From Lactifluus volemus (taxonomy: Eukaryota > Basidiomycota > Agaricomycetes > Russulales > Russulaceae), in contig WTXI01000372.1 in assembly GCA_022376515.1 (NCBI GenBank), positions 1-33,150 on the forward strand: DNA of 33,150 bases, given 5' to 3'. Below, piece by piece: positions 1 to 12,049 of this stretch. Each line of letters begins with the position of its first letter. The first letter of the stretch is position 1. The position numbers and the translations under genes were made by a program. The notes under the pieces were generated by a model. It ran no database searches. It had not been told where the DNA came from and saw nothing but the letters and a program-made list of their open reading frames with translations.

Positions 1-185
1 GTGGAATGTGTATCCGTCTACGACAATATCCTCTGTGGTGTGCTGTGTGTATCTCACGTCGTCCTATTGGGTGGAATTTGGTTTGGTTATGCGGACGGGA
101 AAAGCCACGTGTTTATGAAGAAATGCCCACCGTGAGAATAGCGGTGTTAGGCTTGTACTGTACCATACCTTACTTACTCTGGACT

Positions 186-3100
186 ATGTCAACACAACGT
201 GTTATTGTAACTTATTCTGCGCCGCAACAACTTCTTTCTTCCGATCAATGGAAACAACTCTACAGTGCATTATTGGCTCAGTTACCGCTCAGAAACATAC
301 ACTGGAAACCACCGACTCTTCCTTCCATTAGGACAATCCAGGAACTCCAAGTCCAACTCGCCGCCCTTGACACTGTCCGTGACGAGAATACTTCCCAAGT
401 CCCATATTCGCTTCTGGAGAGACCTTTACTGAACATCTACGTCGTAACATGTGAGGTAAAGCCCACCTCTATGAGATCGTCTGTTAGTTTACACCCGGCA
501 AACAGGACAGCGACACGTACAAGGCTACTGTCAAAAAGCAAATCAAAGATTGGCAAACGTCCTTGAATCACCGCAAAAACCAGGAATGGATTATCGTACA
601 TGTTGTTCGATCTGATGTCCGTAACGTGTCGACGAATTTCTTCCAAATGAGGGGCAACGTACTCGACAAGATACGATCCGACTTTAACACGGACAAACGC
701 GACAGGTGCGTGTCGACAACTCGGTAGTTCCAACGTTGCAAACCCAATTATCGGTAGATGCGTACAACTTGCCTGGCCCATAGCCATGGATAACCCCGTA
801 GCCTGGGCCGAGGTACTTTCAAAGGTGAAGGACGGGCTATTGTCCGCATTTGACACGGCTGTCTCTCAGAGAGATGACGAAGTCAGGCGGTCGGAGAGCC
901 AACAGTCGATGCCGGGATGGAATTTCTGCACATTCTTCATTCTAAAGGTACGCAGTACGTAGCCCATATTCTCGAACCATTGACATGTTCCCGCCCGTCC
1001 AGGAAAGCCTTGCCGCGACATTCGAGGGAATGAACCTTTCTGAAGATGCCCTACGTTGTTACGATGAACTCGAACTATCCTTTGAACATGTGCTTAGGGA
1101 GAAGAACTTATCCTGGTTCGGTACCTTCATCATTCCTAGCCCAAAAGACGACTCCCTACCCCTTCTTTCCATCTCTAAAAAGCCCTACCGTGACTTGATC
1201 GTCGCAAATACAGTGTCTGTCTTCGACCTCCGTATATACATACTCGCGAATCAATGCAATCTCCTCGGGCAGATGGGCAAAGTCACCGATCTTTGCAAAA
1301 GAGTCACGATGTTCCTTATATCCTTCGGGCGACACTTACGTGAAGTCAGTGTAAGTGGACGCCCTCTGATTCGCTTGATTCATGCTCCATCCGCTCTACA
1401 TAGGCTATCCTACCTCCATATTTTGTCGAATCCTGGACGTACTCTTCGGCCCTCAGTGTAATAGAGCAAGCTGATGTCTGGGCGAGGGACATCAATTTGG
1501 AGGGTATCACCCTGAACCAATATAATGCATGCAAGGCCGAGATGCTCGAGCTTGCGCGCAATCAGGTATGGCTGCCTTGATCAGGTCGTGCTGTTGCTAA
1601 CCGGTTCAGCTGGACTCGTTTGGGATACAAATTGGCTTTTTACCATCCCAACCACCGTTTTCGATGTCGTTACCTAGCACCCCCGGTCACCCCAATCCAG
1701 GCGAAGCGAGAATCACGCGTCATCAGCAACTCTGAGCTCCTGAGATGTTTTGGAGATCAGGCCGCATTCTACGATCTGTATATCAACGTGACCAACCGCG
1801 CAATAGATACATACGTGACCGCGGGTCGTCGCAAGTTTGCGCTAAGGCTACACGGCAGTCTGGCAGCTTTGGATGTGTTAGTGACGACTATGTCCCCCTA
1901 ACCGTATCTCACAAATCTTATTCTAGTCACCGAGATCGATTAACCTCTGCCCTTCAAGTATATTCATCATTTCCAGCTCATTACGCGCCACACCACTGGA
2001 CATCATTGGAGTCATACATGATTTCGCAAGCAATCGATACATATGCCCTCGTGGGCACTGCGAGGGACAGGCAATGGGTCAACGTTTTTCTCGCATACCT
2101 TAAATTATGCTCAAGCCCTAACCTTGAGTCGTTGAAACACCAAGATGACAGTACGGCATACACAACGGCGGTTATAGAGTCGTTAAAGGCTGTCGTCGAT
2201 AACCTCGGTGAACGTTCGTTGTTCCTTAACTCTGGCTTGATTGGTAGTCTCACCCGACTGGTCCAAACCAGCATTCTTATATTATGAGCATCCTGCCCTT
2301 TCCATTCGGGTATTAGATACAACCGCAGCGCCGGCAGAGCATGAAGACGGCTCTTTCCTGAATGTTTCGTTGCTCAATTTGCTACCTTGCGTGAGCCTGT
2401 ATCTCGCCCCCGTGAGTGTCTTGTCTGATGGTGGTTACAAAAGCCATTCCCGGCAAGTGAAATTAGCGTAATCCTGGCTGGCCGAGAATCTGAGAGGCTT
2501 CGATTTTGCACCCCGGTCAAGTCATTAGAGCCTGGAACCTCAACTTTCAAGTTATTTTGCCCAGTATGTGTCCCCAACGCTTTCCAGAGCTTCCCGATTT
2601 AACACTATCAAAGTCTTCATCTTGGGGGACCTATATCCTAGACCAAACGGAAGTGACGATGTCAAATCTCCAGTTGCAGTGGAGCCACCCAACGACCCCT
2701 AGTAGTTCCAACAAAGCCTCACGAACCAAACATGATCCTCCAACTCTGATTCGTCTCGTAAAAGATATACACGCCTTCAATGCCCGGTTAAGACGGCCTC
2801 GCTGTGGTAAGTAGGTACACCATGTAATTAACGCTTCTAAACTCGCAAGTTGTAGTTGAATTAGGACCGGTCACGTCGTCCAAACTTTTATTGTCTCTCT
2901 CGTCCGGTCGAAACCACATACCAAGGGCGACGCTCAAACTCTCCGGGCCACCAGACATCACCTTCCGTTATCAAGAGTCCACGTTGGATGATGATGGTGG
3001 GTTTTAAAAAGTGAACTAACTCATGGCTAAAGTGACATTCATTCTTCAGTAACTTCGGCATCTCTTGAATGCACAGCAGACAACATTTCACTTTTGAATC

Positions 3101-4753
3101 TCGCGAAAAATTCAGCAGTTTCAGTATTGATACCTCACAGTGGCGCTTCATCGTATCACATCATGGTTAGTACCCTTTCGTCTTGATAGACATACACCCA
3201 TCAGTATGAATGAAAGGAAATCACCATTATGGCGACGTACAACACAAAAGAGGAACCTACAATCAATCGCAGCTTCTTGCAGATTAATAGGGTCCCAGCA
3301 TCCCTACCGATCGTCATCAATGTCCAAGACTTTTTTCGAGGCGAGAGGTTACGACAAGATTATACCTGCCATTTCGTACCCCTCACACAAATTTCAGACT
3401 CTTTTCGAAGTTCACGATATCAACGACCGCGCAACAACACGTTCGCGTGTCTTCAGTGACGTTAGAAAAGGTCAAAGACGACGAGGGGCTTTCCATACTT
3501 GGCACGCTCTCAAAAAGACGCGAAATGATTGTTCGTTCCTTGGGAACACGATGCCGCAGCTTTCGCTCATTTTTTATTAGACCGTTACCCCTGCGCGCTC
3601 TGCACAATTTTTGTTTGAACTTGTCTCACGACGTGGCCGAGGTTAGATTCGTTGGCCATTTAGTAGATGGGCCAGACTGACTTATTTTAGTACTTGACCC
3701 GTTGATTCTATGCATCAAATATCGAACATTGCGAGATGGTAGGGATGCGCCTCACACTCACCCGAAACGTACATACCTGACCTTTTTGACCATCAGAAGT
3801 TGAAGCCGTGCTGGAACAAAGTGTTGACGAGGTTGTCGACGAATTACCCCAATATGGTGGCGAGCGCAATCGCTTGATCACACATATGATTCGGGCCCTG
3901 GAAAGTGATGCAGATTGGGTTGAGTTGTATGGCATTACAGGCGAGCTGAAGGTCCCCGCATTCAGTGATGACAGCGTTACAAAGGAAATTCTATTCCGGG
4001 TTCGAGAGGTGGGACACCCAATTGCTCCACGAAAAGACGGACTCTTATCATTCCGCAGATGCTGGCCAAGGGCAGGCCCGCAGACGTAAAAAGTGGTCCT
4101 TGGCGAGAGATCCGCATTCAAGTTGATGTACCACTTATGAGTGTAAGTCCTAGTTCTCCATACCGTAGCCTGACTGTGACTTCATGCTGCTCGTGACGCT
4201 GCAGATACTTGCCGCAGTGCGACTATGCATTCTAGCGACACCGGATTCATCAGATCAATTGCCTCCGCTATATGCTGGACAGCCCATTCCAGTTTCGCTA
4301 TCAATCCAGACCTCCTTCCATTGGGACGAGAACCGGGACGCAGGTCGTCAATCGTACCAGATGCGATTCGAGATACAAGAGATGGCGCAAGACTGGCTCA
4401 TAAGTGGGCAAACATGTGGGGACTTTGAGGCTGAGGTGTGTTCGTATCCGCGCGGCTAGTTTTCGAAAGGCTTAACGGGACTGTTAAAGGATGGCTCAAC
4501 ACACACCGCTGCGATAATGCTGATTGCCTTGCATCACGGCGAGTTGTCGTTGCCAAGGGTCAAGGTTTCACCCATGCCTCTTGCGACCGAGATGACTAAG
4601 GGGCCGTTATCTCTTCCCTGCACTGAGACCTATCAAGTACATGGGGCGGAAAAGGTGCTTATACTTCCTAGAGGCGGCCGGAGTACATTCATCGTCGGGA
4701 TGGGAGAGGGAGCCTCCATTCGATCAGGCACGCAAATGTCAGTTGGGACGTAG
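186..4753 (+). CDS. TRS130: TRAPPII complex subunit TRAPPC10 (Trs130-like), 20 exons, one apparent frameshift
   Basis: Subunit of the TRAPPII tethering complex, which acts as exchange factor for Ypt31/Rab11-type GTPases at the late Golgi. The start (MSTQRVIVTYSAP) is followed by family-typical blocks such as LLAQLPLRNIHWKP, KNQEWIIVHVV, MPGWNFCTFFILK, AGRRKFALRLHGSLAALD, SLPIVINVQDFFRGE, DWVELYGITGELKVP and, at the C-terminus, TYQVHGAEKVLILPRGGRST. I infer 19 introns: 456-505, 706-757, 948-1002, 1351-1403, 1566-1609, 1877-1926, 2208-2247, 2391-2443, 2564-2613, 2807-2855, 2997-3049, 3166-3216, 3348-3397, 3531-3580, 3642-3690, 3739-3796, 4009-4058, 4143-4204 and 4436-4489. The joined exons total 3595 nt, about 1197 residues, normal for the family, but one nucleotide more than a multiple of three. 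The break lies at about 1674-1735, between the LPSTPGHPNP segment and the ISNSELLRC segment. Family call is sure; individual splice sites are likely. Confidence 0.93.
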
Positions 4754-5763
4754 AAATTTATGGAAATACTGCAGACAATAAATGAGCAAGATATGATGAC
4801 AAAACCGAATTATGGGCGTAGTCAAACCATAGGTCCTGCACTGCACAGTAAGTTACTAGCTTAGATGTCTCATGATCTGGGAAGGGCTCTGGCGCTGGTG
4901 AGAGCCATGGCTCACGTCATCCTCATCAAACAGATCGACATTAATTTTTTTTTGACATGGCGCTAACACTGCACACTGACTGATCAAAATCGATCAAATG
5001 TAACCCCACATCAGAAACCTCTGAAAATTTTTTTTCACTATCTGTGCTATGGAATGCCTGTAAACCCACCGCTTTTTCAGCTTTTTCAGTTTTTGAGAAC
5101 ACAATATAAAAGCAACTTTTTGGGGTAATTCTAGGTTACTCTGTCCATTTTCTACCTTTTGTTACTTTTTTTACTTTTTTTTTTTTTAGCTCGCTCGAGC
5201 CAGCCCAAAAAAGTTCAGTGCAGGTTTACTGATGCACTTCCAATTAGCTTTTCATAATCGGGGGGGGGGACAATCTGGGTGATCTGATCATAAGTCCGAC
5301 CGCACGGGCAATTCGTCTCTCTTTGGCGGATCCCAGATGGCCAAGACAACCTGTCGTATAATTCAGGAACGCAGGCAGAAAAGGCTCGGAGAGCAAATCG
5401 ACGACTCGGAGACTCGAGAGACACTCAATGACACTGACGGTTTTATGGACTCGGGTATGGCAGAGTTCGAGCCCCCAAGTCAACGAAGCATAGCTCACCC
5501 TTACCGAATCCACACTCACGACGTCCGCACTCAGTGACTGGCACCCACCTTCGGGATATGTTTTTTTGGTTGCGCCCTGTCTCACTGTCTCGATTAATCA
5601 ATCTCGTAGATCAATCGGACCTAACTTACTAGTCCAGCTTTGTAGTCGTCCCGCCACCCCTAGCATCTCTTACCAAATTCGACAGGGCTCGTCTGTGAAA
5701 TATTAAATGGGCACAACAGTCCTCCCATGGGCCATCCTTTCTCCTTTTCCCCTTTCGAGTCCA
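4754..5763. other. Intergenic spacer, no gene recognised
   Basis: About 1 kb between TRAPPC10 and the membrane-protein gene. It contains several long T-runs (near 4943, 5028 and 5168-5189), a threefold CTTTTTCAG-like run at about 5072-5096, a TATAAAAG at 5105-5112 and a run of nine G near 5261. Open frames exist on both strands between 5215 and 5585, but none has recognisable domains or convincing splice continuation. Confidence 0.5.
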
Positions 5764-7410
5764 TGGCACCTACTTCGAGCGCAGCAAATCAAGGCAAGTT
5801 ATCTGCTCCTTTCTTTATCAGCTCTTCCAATAACACCCAGTCACTGCGCAGGTGTTTTTTTATTGGAAGTCATTTGTAAGTGTCCAGGATATTGTGCAAT
5901 CGAGCATTCCTGAGTTATCGAACAGTGAACTCGTTTCTCTGCGGGATTATCACCCAACAGCATTATCTGTATTGGGCTGGTGGTAGGTCTCATTCAGTCG
6001 TAGATTTTATGGACATGAAACTGCTTTCAGGTTTCAAGGATCCGATAATTCTGAAGTGAGCGTCAATGATACCGCACAATTCACTCAAGTTCACCTCAAA
6101 TTTCATAGAATTTTGATTGTTGCACAGAATCTCATCGCTATCATTTCAACCGCTGTGTATGCCTTCATCCCTATTACAAGAACTGATGTGATTAAATTAA
6201 GCCATGTGGAAACTAGGCTTTGGGTGGCAGCTTGGAACATCTTGTATGCTCCTAGTTCTTTGCCAAAGTCCGAGTCATGTCCATCAATGCTGTCTATAGT
6301 ATTACTGTCTATGATATAGGCGTTCCTTCCCTTGGTCTGTTCGACGTTGAGTGCCCATGCAATTTTTTGTCGCTGATACTTGTTTAAAGCATCGACATGG
6401 GGAACAGTAACTAACTCTGCATGTCAAGCCCTCCTCATCATAATGGCCAATACCTTCCTAGCTTTCCGGTCAATTATTTTCTGATCCTAGGTGGCTTCCT
6501 ATCTGACTGACTTCAAATTTTCAGTATCTACACTCTAACAGGCAGCCGTTTAAAGACCGGTCTGGTTTTTGGACTCTCCTTCGCTGCCTTCCTCATGAGC
6601 GTTCCGGTCAGCGTAATCGGTTGGATTTTGGTGCCGTAAGGATGCTATTGTACCGAATACTCGAACACCTACTAATATATGCTGAAGTCTTCGGGAACTC
6701 GAGCATCCCTTGCAGCGTGGTGCAGCTGTGTTATGGCACACATTACAGGCTATCGTTGAATTCCTCATCATGTGTACTACATCGGTTTACGGCCCGTCCG
6801 CAGTGAGACTGATCACTCTACTCCATAGACTTCCTTTCACGAGCACTCCTGGGTTCCCGTAGTGGTATACAAGGATCAGACCAAGTCATTCGCTATCTTG
6901 TTCGCAGTGTCATTCAAATTGGACTCTTTGCAATGATCTGGGCCATCGCAGGATTAGCGACATACTTCTTGGAGCCAAATTTCGGGATGTATGCCCTCCT
7001 CGACGCGACATCAGGCTTGATATACACTCACGTAAGTAGCCGTTATCTCTACTAAAAGGTTCACAGGAAGGACGTTTATCGAATAGATGATCTATGACGG
7101 CCTGTTATCACGCCCCCGTCTGCGTGGGAGAATCGCTACCAGTGGACGAAGCGGGATTGGAATAAGTTTACCTTCGCAGGTGCAGTGTTTTACTTTACCT
7201 GCAATTGAATGTCGTACCTAATGAAAGGACTAGAGTATACATCTACAGTCACTCTCATCTCCGCAGGCTGGAAGAAAGGCGTCGTTGGAGGCACCTCAAC
7301 TTGACGAGCAGGGTCACGGTGCCGTTCCTTTCGTGAATTTGGATACCCGGGATAGTACCCCTGGCATACTGATAAACAGGGACGATATATTTGAACGTAA
7401 AGGTGGATAA
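5764..7410 (+). CDS. Putative DUF6534-like multi-pass membrane protein, N-terminal half unresolved
   Basis: The C-terminal half reads as a hydrophobic fungal membrane protein of the DUF6534 type, a family expanded in agaric mushrooms and without known function. Recognisable blocks: TWGTVTNSACQALLIIMAN (about 6397-6453); IYTLTGSRLKTGLVFGLSF (about 6524-6582); LQAIVEFLIMC (about 6741-6773); then SDQVIRYLVRSVIQIGLFAM and GMYALLDATSGLIYTH (about 6872-7031), the pattern of the last two helices. Clear introns are 7032-7086 and 7180-7266; another joins TTCCG at about 6469 to 6524. The cytoplasmic tail ends in DDIFERKGG with stop at 7408-7410. The start at 5764 (MAPTSSAANQ, then an AG|GCAAGT GC-type donor) is a guess. 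The exons between 5850 and 6390 and the join near 6800-6830 could not be made continuous, so the gene may be degenerate or contain errors. Confidence 0.5.
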
Positions 7411-7705
7411 ATCTGTACAACTAAGGTAGATGGTAAAATCAAATGGATCCGAGTGGTGTCTCCTGAATGCTGTGCGTATGTGAGAGCTCGAGACTGAAAC
7501 ACGAGTGCTGGAAATAAAGAAATTTAAAGCTTTGGTTGTGGGGTCATCGCATCACTGCACGCTATTACACTTGATCCCAATAGCTTTATATGTGCGCAAA
7601 GATGTCTTTTTCTTTGCAGCGGCCACTCCGAGTCCTCGTTTACGTGAGCGTTTATGAGCTGCATGACATTATGTAATTTAACATAGTCATAGTCTGGGCA
7701 CAATA

Positions 7706-9340
7706 ATGTCAGAGCCAGAGCCAGAGGAAACTAGGACTTCACAAGACACAAAGCCGTCATTCAGGTCACTCGGGCTCATAGAGCCTCTTCTTGAGGCAAT
7801 CGAGCGACTCAATTATAAAACCCCAACAGATATCCAGGTCGAGGCTATTCCGCCTGCTCTTGAAGGTCGAGACATCATCGGTGTCGCTTCCACTGGCTCC
7901 GGAAAGACGGCAGCATTTGCACTACCTATCCTTCAGAAGCTATGGGATGAGCCCCAGGGCCTCTTTGCATGCGTACTCGCACCGACGCGCGAGCTAGCCT
8001 ACCAAATCTCTCAACAATTCGAAGCGCTCGGCTCAGCTATGGGTGTCCGTTGCACCGTTCTCGTAGGTGGGATGGACATAGTAACGCAGTCAATCGCGCT
8101 GGCCAAGAAACCACACATCATCGTCGCTACTCCTGGACGACTGAAGGACCATCTGGAGAATACCAAGGGATTCAGCCTGCGCGGTCTCAAGTTTCTGGTG
8201 AGCGGACCCCTTCAACCAGAATACTTTCCATGTCGTCATATACCGTATCCTGCGGTGCATGCAGTCGGCTAAAAGATACCTCTCAGGTCCTCGACGAGGC
8301 GGATCGTCTATTGGACATGGACTTTGGGCCGGATATCGACGCCATTCTCAAATCTATCCCGAAAGAGCGAACCACGTACTTGTTTTCTGCGACGATGACC
8401 ACCAAAGTTGCCAAACTGCAGCGTGCGAGCTTGTCAAATCCCGTTCGAGTTGAAGTGTCGACAAAGTGAGCATTGTCGCACGCAGCGCGCTCTTCTTTTT
8501 TTTTTTTTTTTTCGCAAAGCCCTTACATATATTTTCCCCTGCACAGATATTCCACGGTGTCTACCTTGCTCCAGTACTATCTTTTTATACCTCTGTCACA
8601 AAAGGACGTCCATCTCGTCTACCTCGCCAACTCCCTAGCCCAAAATTCCATAATCATATTTACGCGGACAGTTCATGACGCACAACGGTACGTTCGTTCG
8701 CCTTGTTTATTGAAGTGACAAGGAAAATCCAAACCTCCATCAGACTCTCCGTCGTGTTGCGTAATCTAGGCTTCGCGGCGATCCCCCTCCATGGACAGCT
8801 GAGTCAAAGTCAGCGCCTCGGATCTCTGAGCAAATTCCAAAGCGGTTCCAAAAAAATTCTGGTAGCCACGGATGTGGCTAGCCGGTAGGCGCATCTTGCA
8901 GCATGCGGAAGCAAGAGTTGTTGGCTGAGACACAGTTTACTAGTGGTCTCGATATTCCGACAGTGGATATTGTCATCAATTTTGATATCCCTACACATTC
9001 GAAGGACTACATTCACAGGGTGGGCCGTACGGCTCGCGCAGGGCGTGCTGGGAAATCAATCACGCTCGTCACGCAGTACGACGTTGAATTGATCCAGCGT
9101 ATTGAAACTGTGATCGGAAAAAAGATGGACGTATGGCCCACAGACAAGGAGGAAATAGCTCTATTGGGTGAACGGGTAGAGGAAGCATGTCGTCTGGCAG
9201 CCACAGAACTCCGGGAAGAGGGCATGAAGAAGGGACATCGACAGCGGAGAAAGGGAGATGTAGAGGATGACGCCAGAGACCGAGATGACGACATTGTCCA
9301 GGCGGGGATGCCGAAGAAGAAAAAGAAATACAAGAGATAG
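7706..9340 (+). CDS. RRP3: DEAD-box ATP-dependent RNA helicase Rrp3/DDX47
   Basis: Nucleolar RNA helicase needed for pre-18S rRNA processing and small-subunit assembly. Five exons; introns 8198-8286, 8466-8546 (with a long T-run), 8688-8743 and 8885-8943 leave an unbroken 449-residue protein, the usual length. Visible motifs: Q-motif region (residues 19-44), motif I ASTGSGKT (61-68), Ia PTRELA (93-98), GG (121-122), TPGR (142-145), DEAD (167-170), SAT (198-200), then IIIFTRT, the LHGQ block, ATDVASRGLDIP and [11 protein letters not shown] in the second RecA domain. The C-terminus is a basic tail with KKKKKYKR, a likely nucleolar signal. The choice of Rrp3 over Dbp8 rests on overall pattern ([29 protein letters not shown]). 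The stop is 47 bp from the stop of the convergent oxygenase gene. Confidence 0.95.
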
Positions 9341-9387
9341 CTTTGTTGTAGTTCTGTCTACAATTTACTTCCCGCATCAACTGCATC

Positions 9388-10315
9388 TTAATCCACAAAC
9401 ATGACATCTGAGCGAAGGACGTATTTCGTGCCATTTCGGACCTGAGAGCCTTCATGAAGGAGACACTCATTGCCATGTCTGGGAGAAGGTTTTAGCTTCT
9501 AGCGCGAACCACTGGGAGCGTAACCGTATGGACGAACCTATGAAGAAGGGCTGTGCCTCGTGTCAGAGGTACAGCCATAGCTTCCGAGGCTTTAGCCTTG
9601 CTATTAGGATAAAAGATAGTCTGCAAGGGCTAAGTAGAGGTTCCATGCGGTTCCCACCATACGAACCTCGCCGCCCTGTACACCATCCTCGACCCCAGTG
9701 AGGTACACGAGCAGCGTCCATTCCGAGGTCGTACCGGTCTTTGCATCTCGTACGGAATCGTCATAATGTGGGTCAAAATGTTGCGATGGTGTATATTTGT
9801 ACAGTCGGATATTTGAGTTTAGCGAATGGGCCGGTCGAGCGCTTGAATCTGGTCGTTTCGTTGAAGCGGGATAAGGAAAGGTTGGTAGATGGGGACGCAA
9901 TATGATCCATAAGCGATCTGCGAAATCGGGCGAAGGTAGAGAGACTCTGTCTGTGGATGATGCCAAGGCTTTGGGCGTTCAGTCTAACTAAGTGTCAAGC
10001 TCGAAGCCTACGGTTGACTCTGGCTGCCTCCCCACGTTTCTTGGGTGGAGTCAGTTCTAGAGGCTGGCTGTCAATAAATTCGACAAAGGTTCGACATTCT
10101 GCTGGTGTGAAAACATTCTAAGACATGGAAATGGAAATGTTGGGGAGACCCAGGGCGATCAGAGACCAAAACGGGCGCACGCCTAGAAGCAAAACCTGGT
10201 CCTCAAGAAACGTGTGGCATTGAATGTGACCCTTTTCTGAAAGCTCGGGAAATTTGATCGCTTTGGGGATGGGAGTCAGAGTGACAAGTTTCTTATTGTT
10301 AGCTTTCTTCACCAT
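9388..10315 (-). CDS. 2-oxoglutarate/Fe(II)-dependent oxygenase, prolyl 4-hydroxylase-like
   Basis: Small non-haem iron dioxygenase of the P4Hc type, probably soluble since no signal or membrane segment is seen. Five exons with introns 10118-10180, 9951-10011, 9621-9666 and 9479-9537; the exons sum to 699 nt, giving 232 residues. Start is MVKKANNKKLVTL at 10315. The core carries the iron ligands as H-x-D in SQHFDPHYDDSVRD, followed by SEWTLLVYLTGVEDG and GGETIFYPNSKAK. The distal histidine lies in ECLLHEGSQV, and a lysine ten residues later (NGTKYVLRSD) is placed to bind 2-oxoglutarate. All catalytic residues are present, so it should be active; the substrate cannot be told from sequence. It is convergent with RRP3 and divergent from the serine-pathway aminotransferase 183 bp away. 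Confidence 0.88.
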
Positions 10316-10498
10316 CGCGCGCGCAGTGTCGGAGTCGGAGGTGAGAGTGTCCAACTCCAACTGGAGTCAGCCAATGTCACATGAGAAAACGCACGCCCTA
10401 CAACAACCAATTCGCCTCCATCTCGAGTGCAGAACCAATTTGATCATTGAGAAAAAGAAAACTTCGTGCTTTCGAGTCGATCGTCCACGACACAAACG

Positions 10499-11858
10499 AT
10501 GTCAACCGAGCGATTAATCAATTTTGGACCAGGTCCCTCGGCCCTTCCCAAGTCTGTACTCGACAAGGCCGCTCAGGGATTACTCAACTTCAATGGTACG
10601 GGCATCGGCATCGCTGAGCTCTCGCACCGATCCAAGGACTTTGTCGCGTTTCTGTCCAACATGGAATCTCTCATCAGATCCCAGTTGGACGTCCCGCCGA
10701 CGCACTCCATCCTCTTCACCCAAGGCGGTGGGACCGCGCAGTTCTCGGCCGTCGTGTTGAACCTCCTAGCGCGGCACAGGCTATTACATCCAGAGCTCGC
10801 CGACAACGAGCGGGTGATGGACTATGTCCTCACTGGCTCATGGAGCAAGAAAGCCTTCGAGGAGGCCACGCGACTTGGGGGCGCACGCGCGAACATCGCG
10901 CTCGACGCACGCCGGTACTCCAAGGATGGCCTCTCCTTCGACAACGTGCCGCCACATGGCGAGTACGCATTCTCACCCGACCCTGCGCTCATATACTACT
11001 GCGACAACGAGACGATCGACGGTGTCCAGTTCTCACCGGACCCCTCCGCGCAGACGTCCTTCCCCTGGGCGCGTCTCCCGCGCGAGCGAGGCGGTCTGCT
11101 CCCTCTCATCGGGGATCACTCGTCATCGTTCATGTCCCGCCCGATCCCACATCTCAGCGAACATGCGGTCATATTTGCTGGCGCGCAGAAAAACATGGGC
11201 CCCGCGGGCTTGACTATCCTCATCGTACGGCAGGACTGCCTCGTCGATGTCGACGCCGCGGCGAAGCTCGGCGCGACGCCCATCCCACTCTGTCTATCTT
11301 ACAGCACGCTCGCCAAGAGCAAGAGTCTGTACAACACCCCGTCGTTGTTCTCCATCTATGTCACCGGTCTTGTCCTCGAGCGTATGCAGGAGCTGGGCGG
11401 CCTGGCGTACTTTGAGACGCTCAATCGAAGAAAGGCAGAAAAAGTTTACGCTGCTATAAGGGCCGGCGAGGAGAACGGAGTGTTCCAAAGCAAAGTACAA
11501 CTGGGCTCGGGCAGCTGGATGAATGTTGTCTTCAATGTCCTGGGAGATGGCGCAGAGGCTCGCTTCCTTTCGGGCGCGGAGAAGGCCGGTATGAAAGGCT
11601 TGAAAGGTCATCGGTGAGATATCCCACTAGCATGAATACGTCGCAGGCCTTTTGACATTTCACGCTCCGTTGCCACGGCATCACCAGATCGGTCGGAGGT
11701 GTGTGTGTTTCTGATTCCCTCCGACATCTGAGCGGTACTCATCGTCAATTGTAGGCATTCGGGTTTCCCTCTATAATGCCATCACAGAAGCTGAAACGGA
11801 CACGCTGGTCGACTACATGGAGAAATTCGTTTCTGAAGCGAGCCTACAAACCGTGTAA
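10499..11858 (+). CDS. SER1: Phosphoserine aminotransferase, with an 11-nt micro-exon
   Basis: PLP enzyme converting 3-phosphohydroxypyruvate and glutamate to phosphoserine, the second step of serine synthesis; cytosolic. The N-terminus INFGPGPSALP and the GGGTAQFSAV block are typical. D206 (IGDHSS) would contact the pyridine nitrogen, and K231 in FAGAQKNMGPAG is the Schiff-base lysine. The protein is 409 residues, normal length. The first exon runs to 11613 (KGLKGHR). Introns 11614-11687 and 11699-11754 flank an 11-nt exon (11688-11698) that supplies the conserved SVGG joining GHR to IRVSLYNA. I chose the ATG at 10499 because MSTERLINFGPGP fits the family; the in-frame extension upstream has no ATG. 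GC content rises noticeably in the middle of this gene. Confidence 0.95.
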
Positions 11859-11954
11859 TTAACGTATTGTAAAAGCCGAGAAGTAACTGACGCTGACGCG
11901 TCGGCCCTCGGGGTCATCGAGTTTTTAGAGTCAACAGACCTAATCTCCGACACA

Positions 11955-12049
11955 TGCCCCATGGCTGAGTTGGTTACAGCGTCCGACTGTTATCTGCGCT
12001 CCAGTGGAAAGTCATCGGAAGGTCGTGAGTTCGAGCCTCACTGGGGCAG
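11955..12049 (+). tRNA. tRNA-Asn (anticodon GTT) with a 21-nt intron
   Basis: Full cloverleaf: acceptor stem TGCCCCA (11955-11961) pairs with TGGGGCA (12042-12048), discriminator G at 12049. D stem GCTG/CAGC with loop AGTTGGTTA; anticodon stem TCCGA/TCGGA; T stem GTGAG/CTCAC with loop TTCGAGC. The anticodon loop has GTT at 11989-11991 followed by A37, then the intron at 11993-12013, the canonical position one base 3' of the anticodon. T-runs at about 12054 and 12063 can serve as Pol III terminators. The gene lies between the serine aminotransferase and an unidentified minus-strand gene. Confidence 0.95.

Noticed and set aside
5215..5585. Overlapping frames on both strands in the spacer after TRAPPC10
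   Set aside because: No domain, no start context and no splice continuation; composition is not coding-like.
8490..8512. Long T-run in an RRP3 intron as a Pol III terminator or retroposon tail
   Set aside because: It lies before the 3' splice site of a well-supported intron and acts more simply as part of a pyrimidine tract; no target-site duplication is visible.
10840..11415. 191-codon plus-strand frame inside the serine aminotransferase gene
   Set aside because: Shadow frame in a GC-rich coding exon; the overlapping frame has full catalytic motifs.
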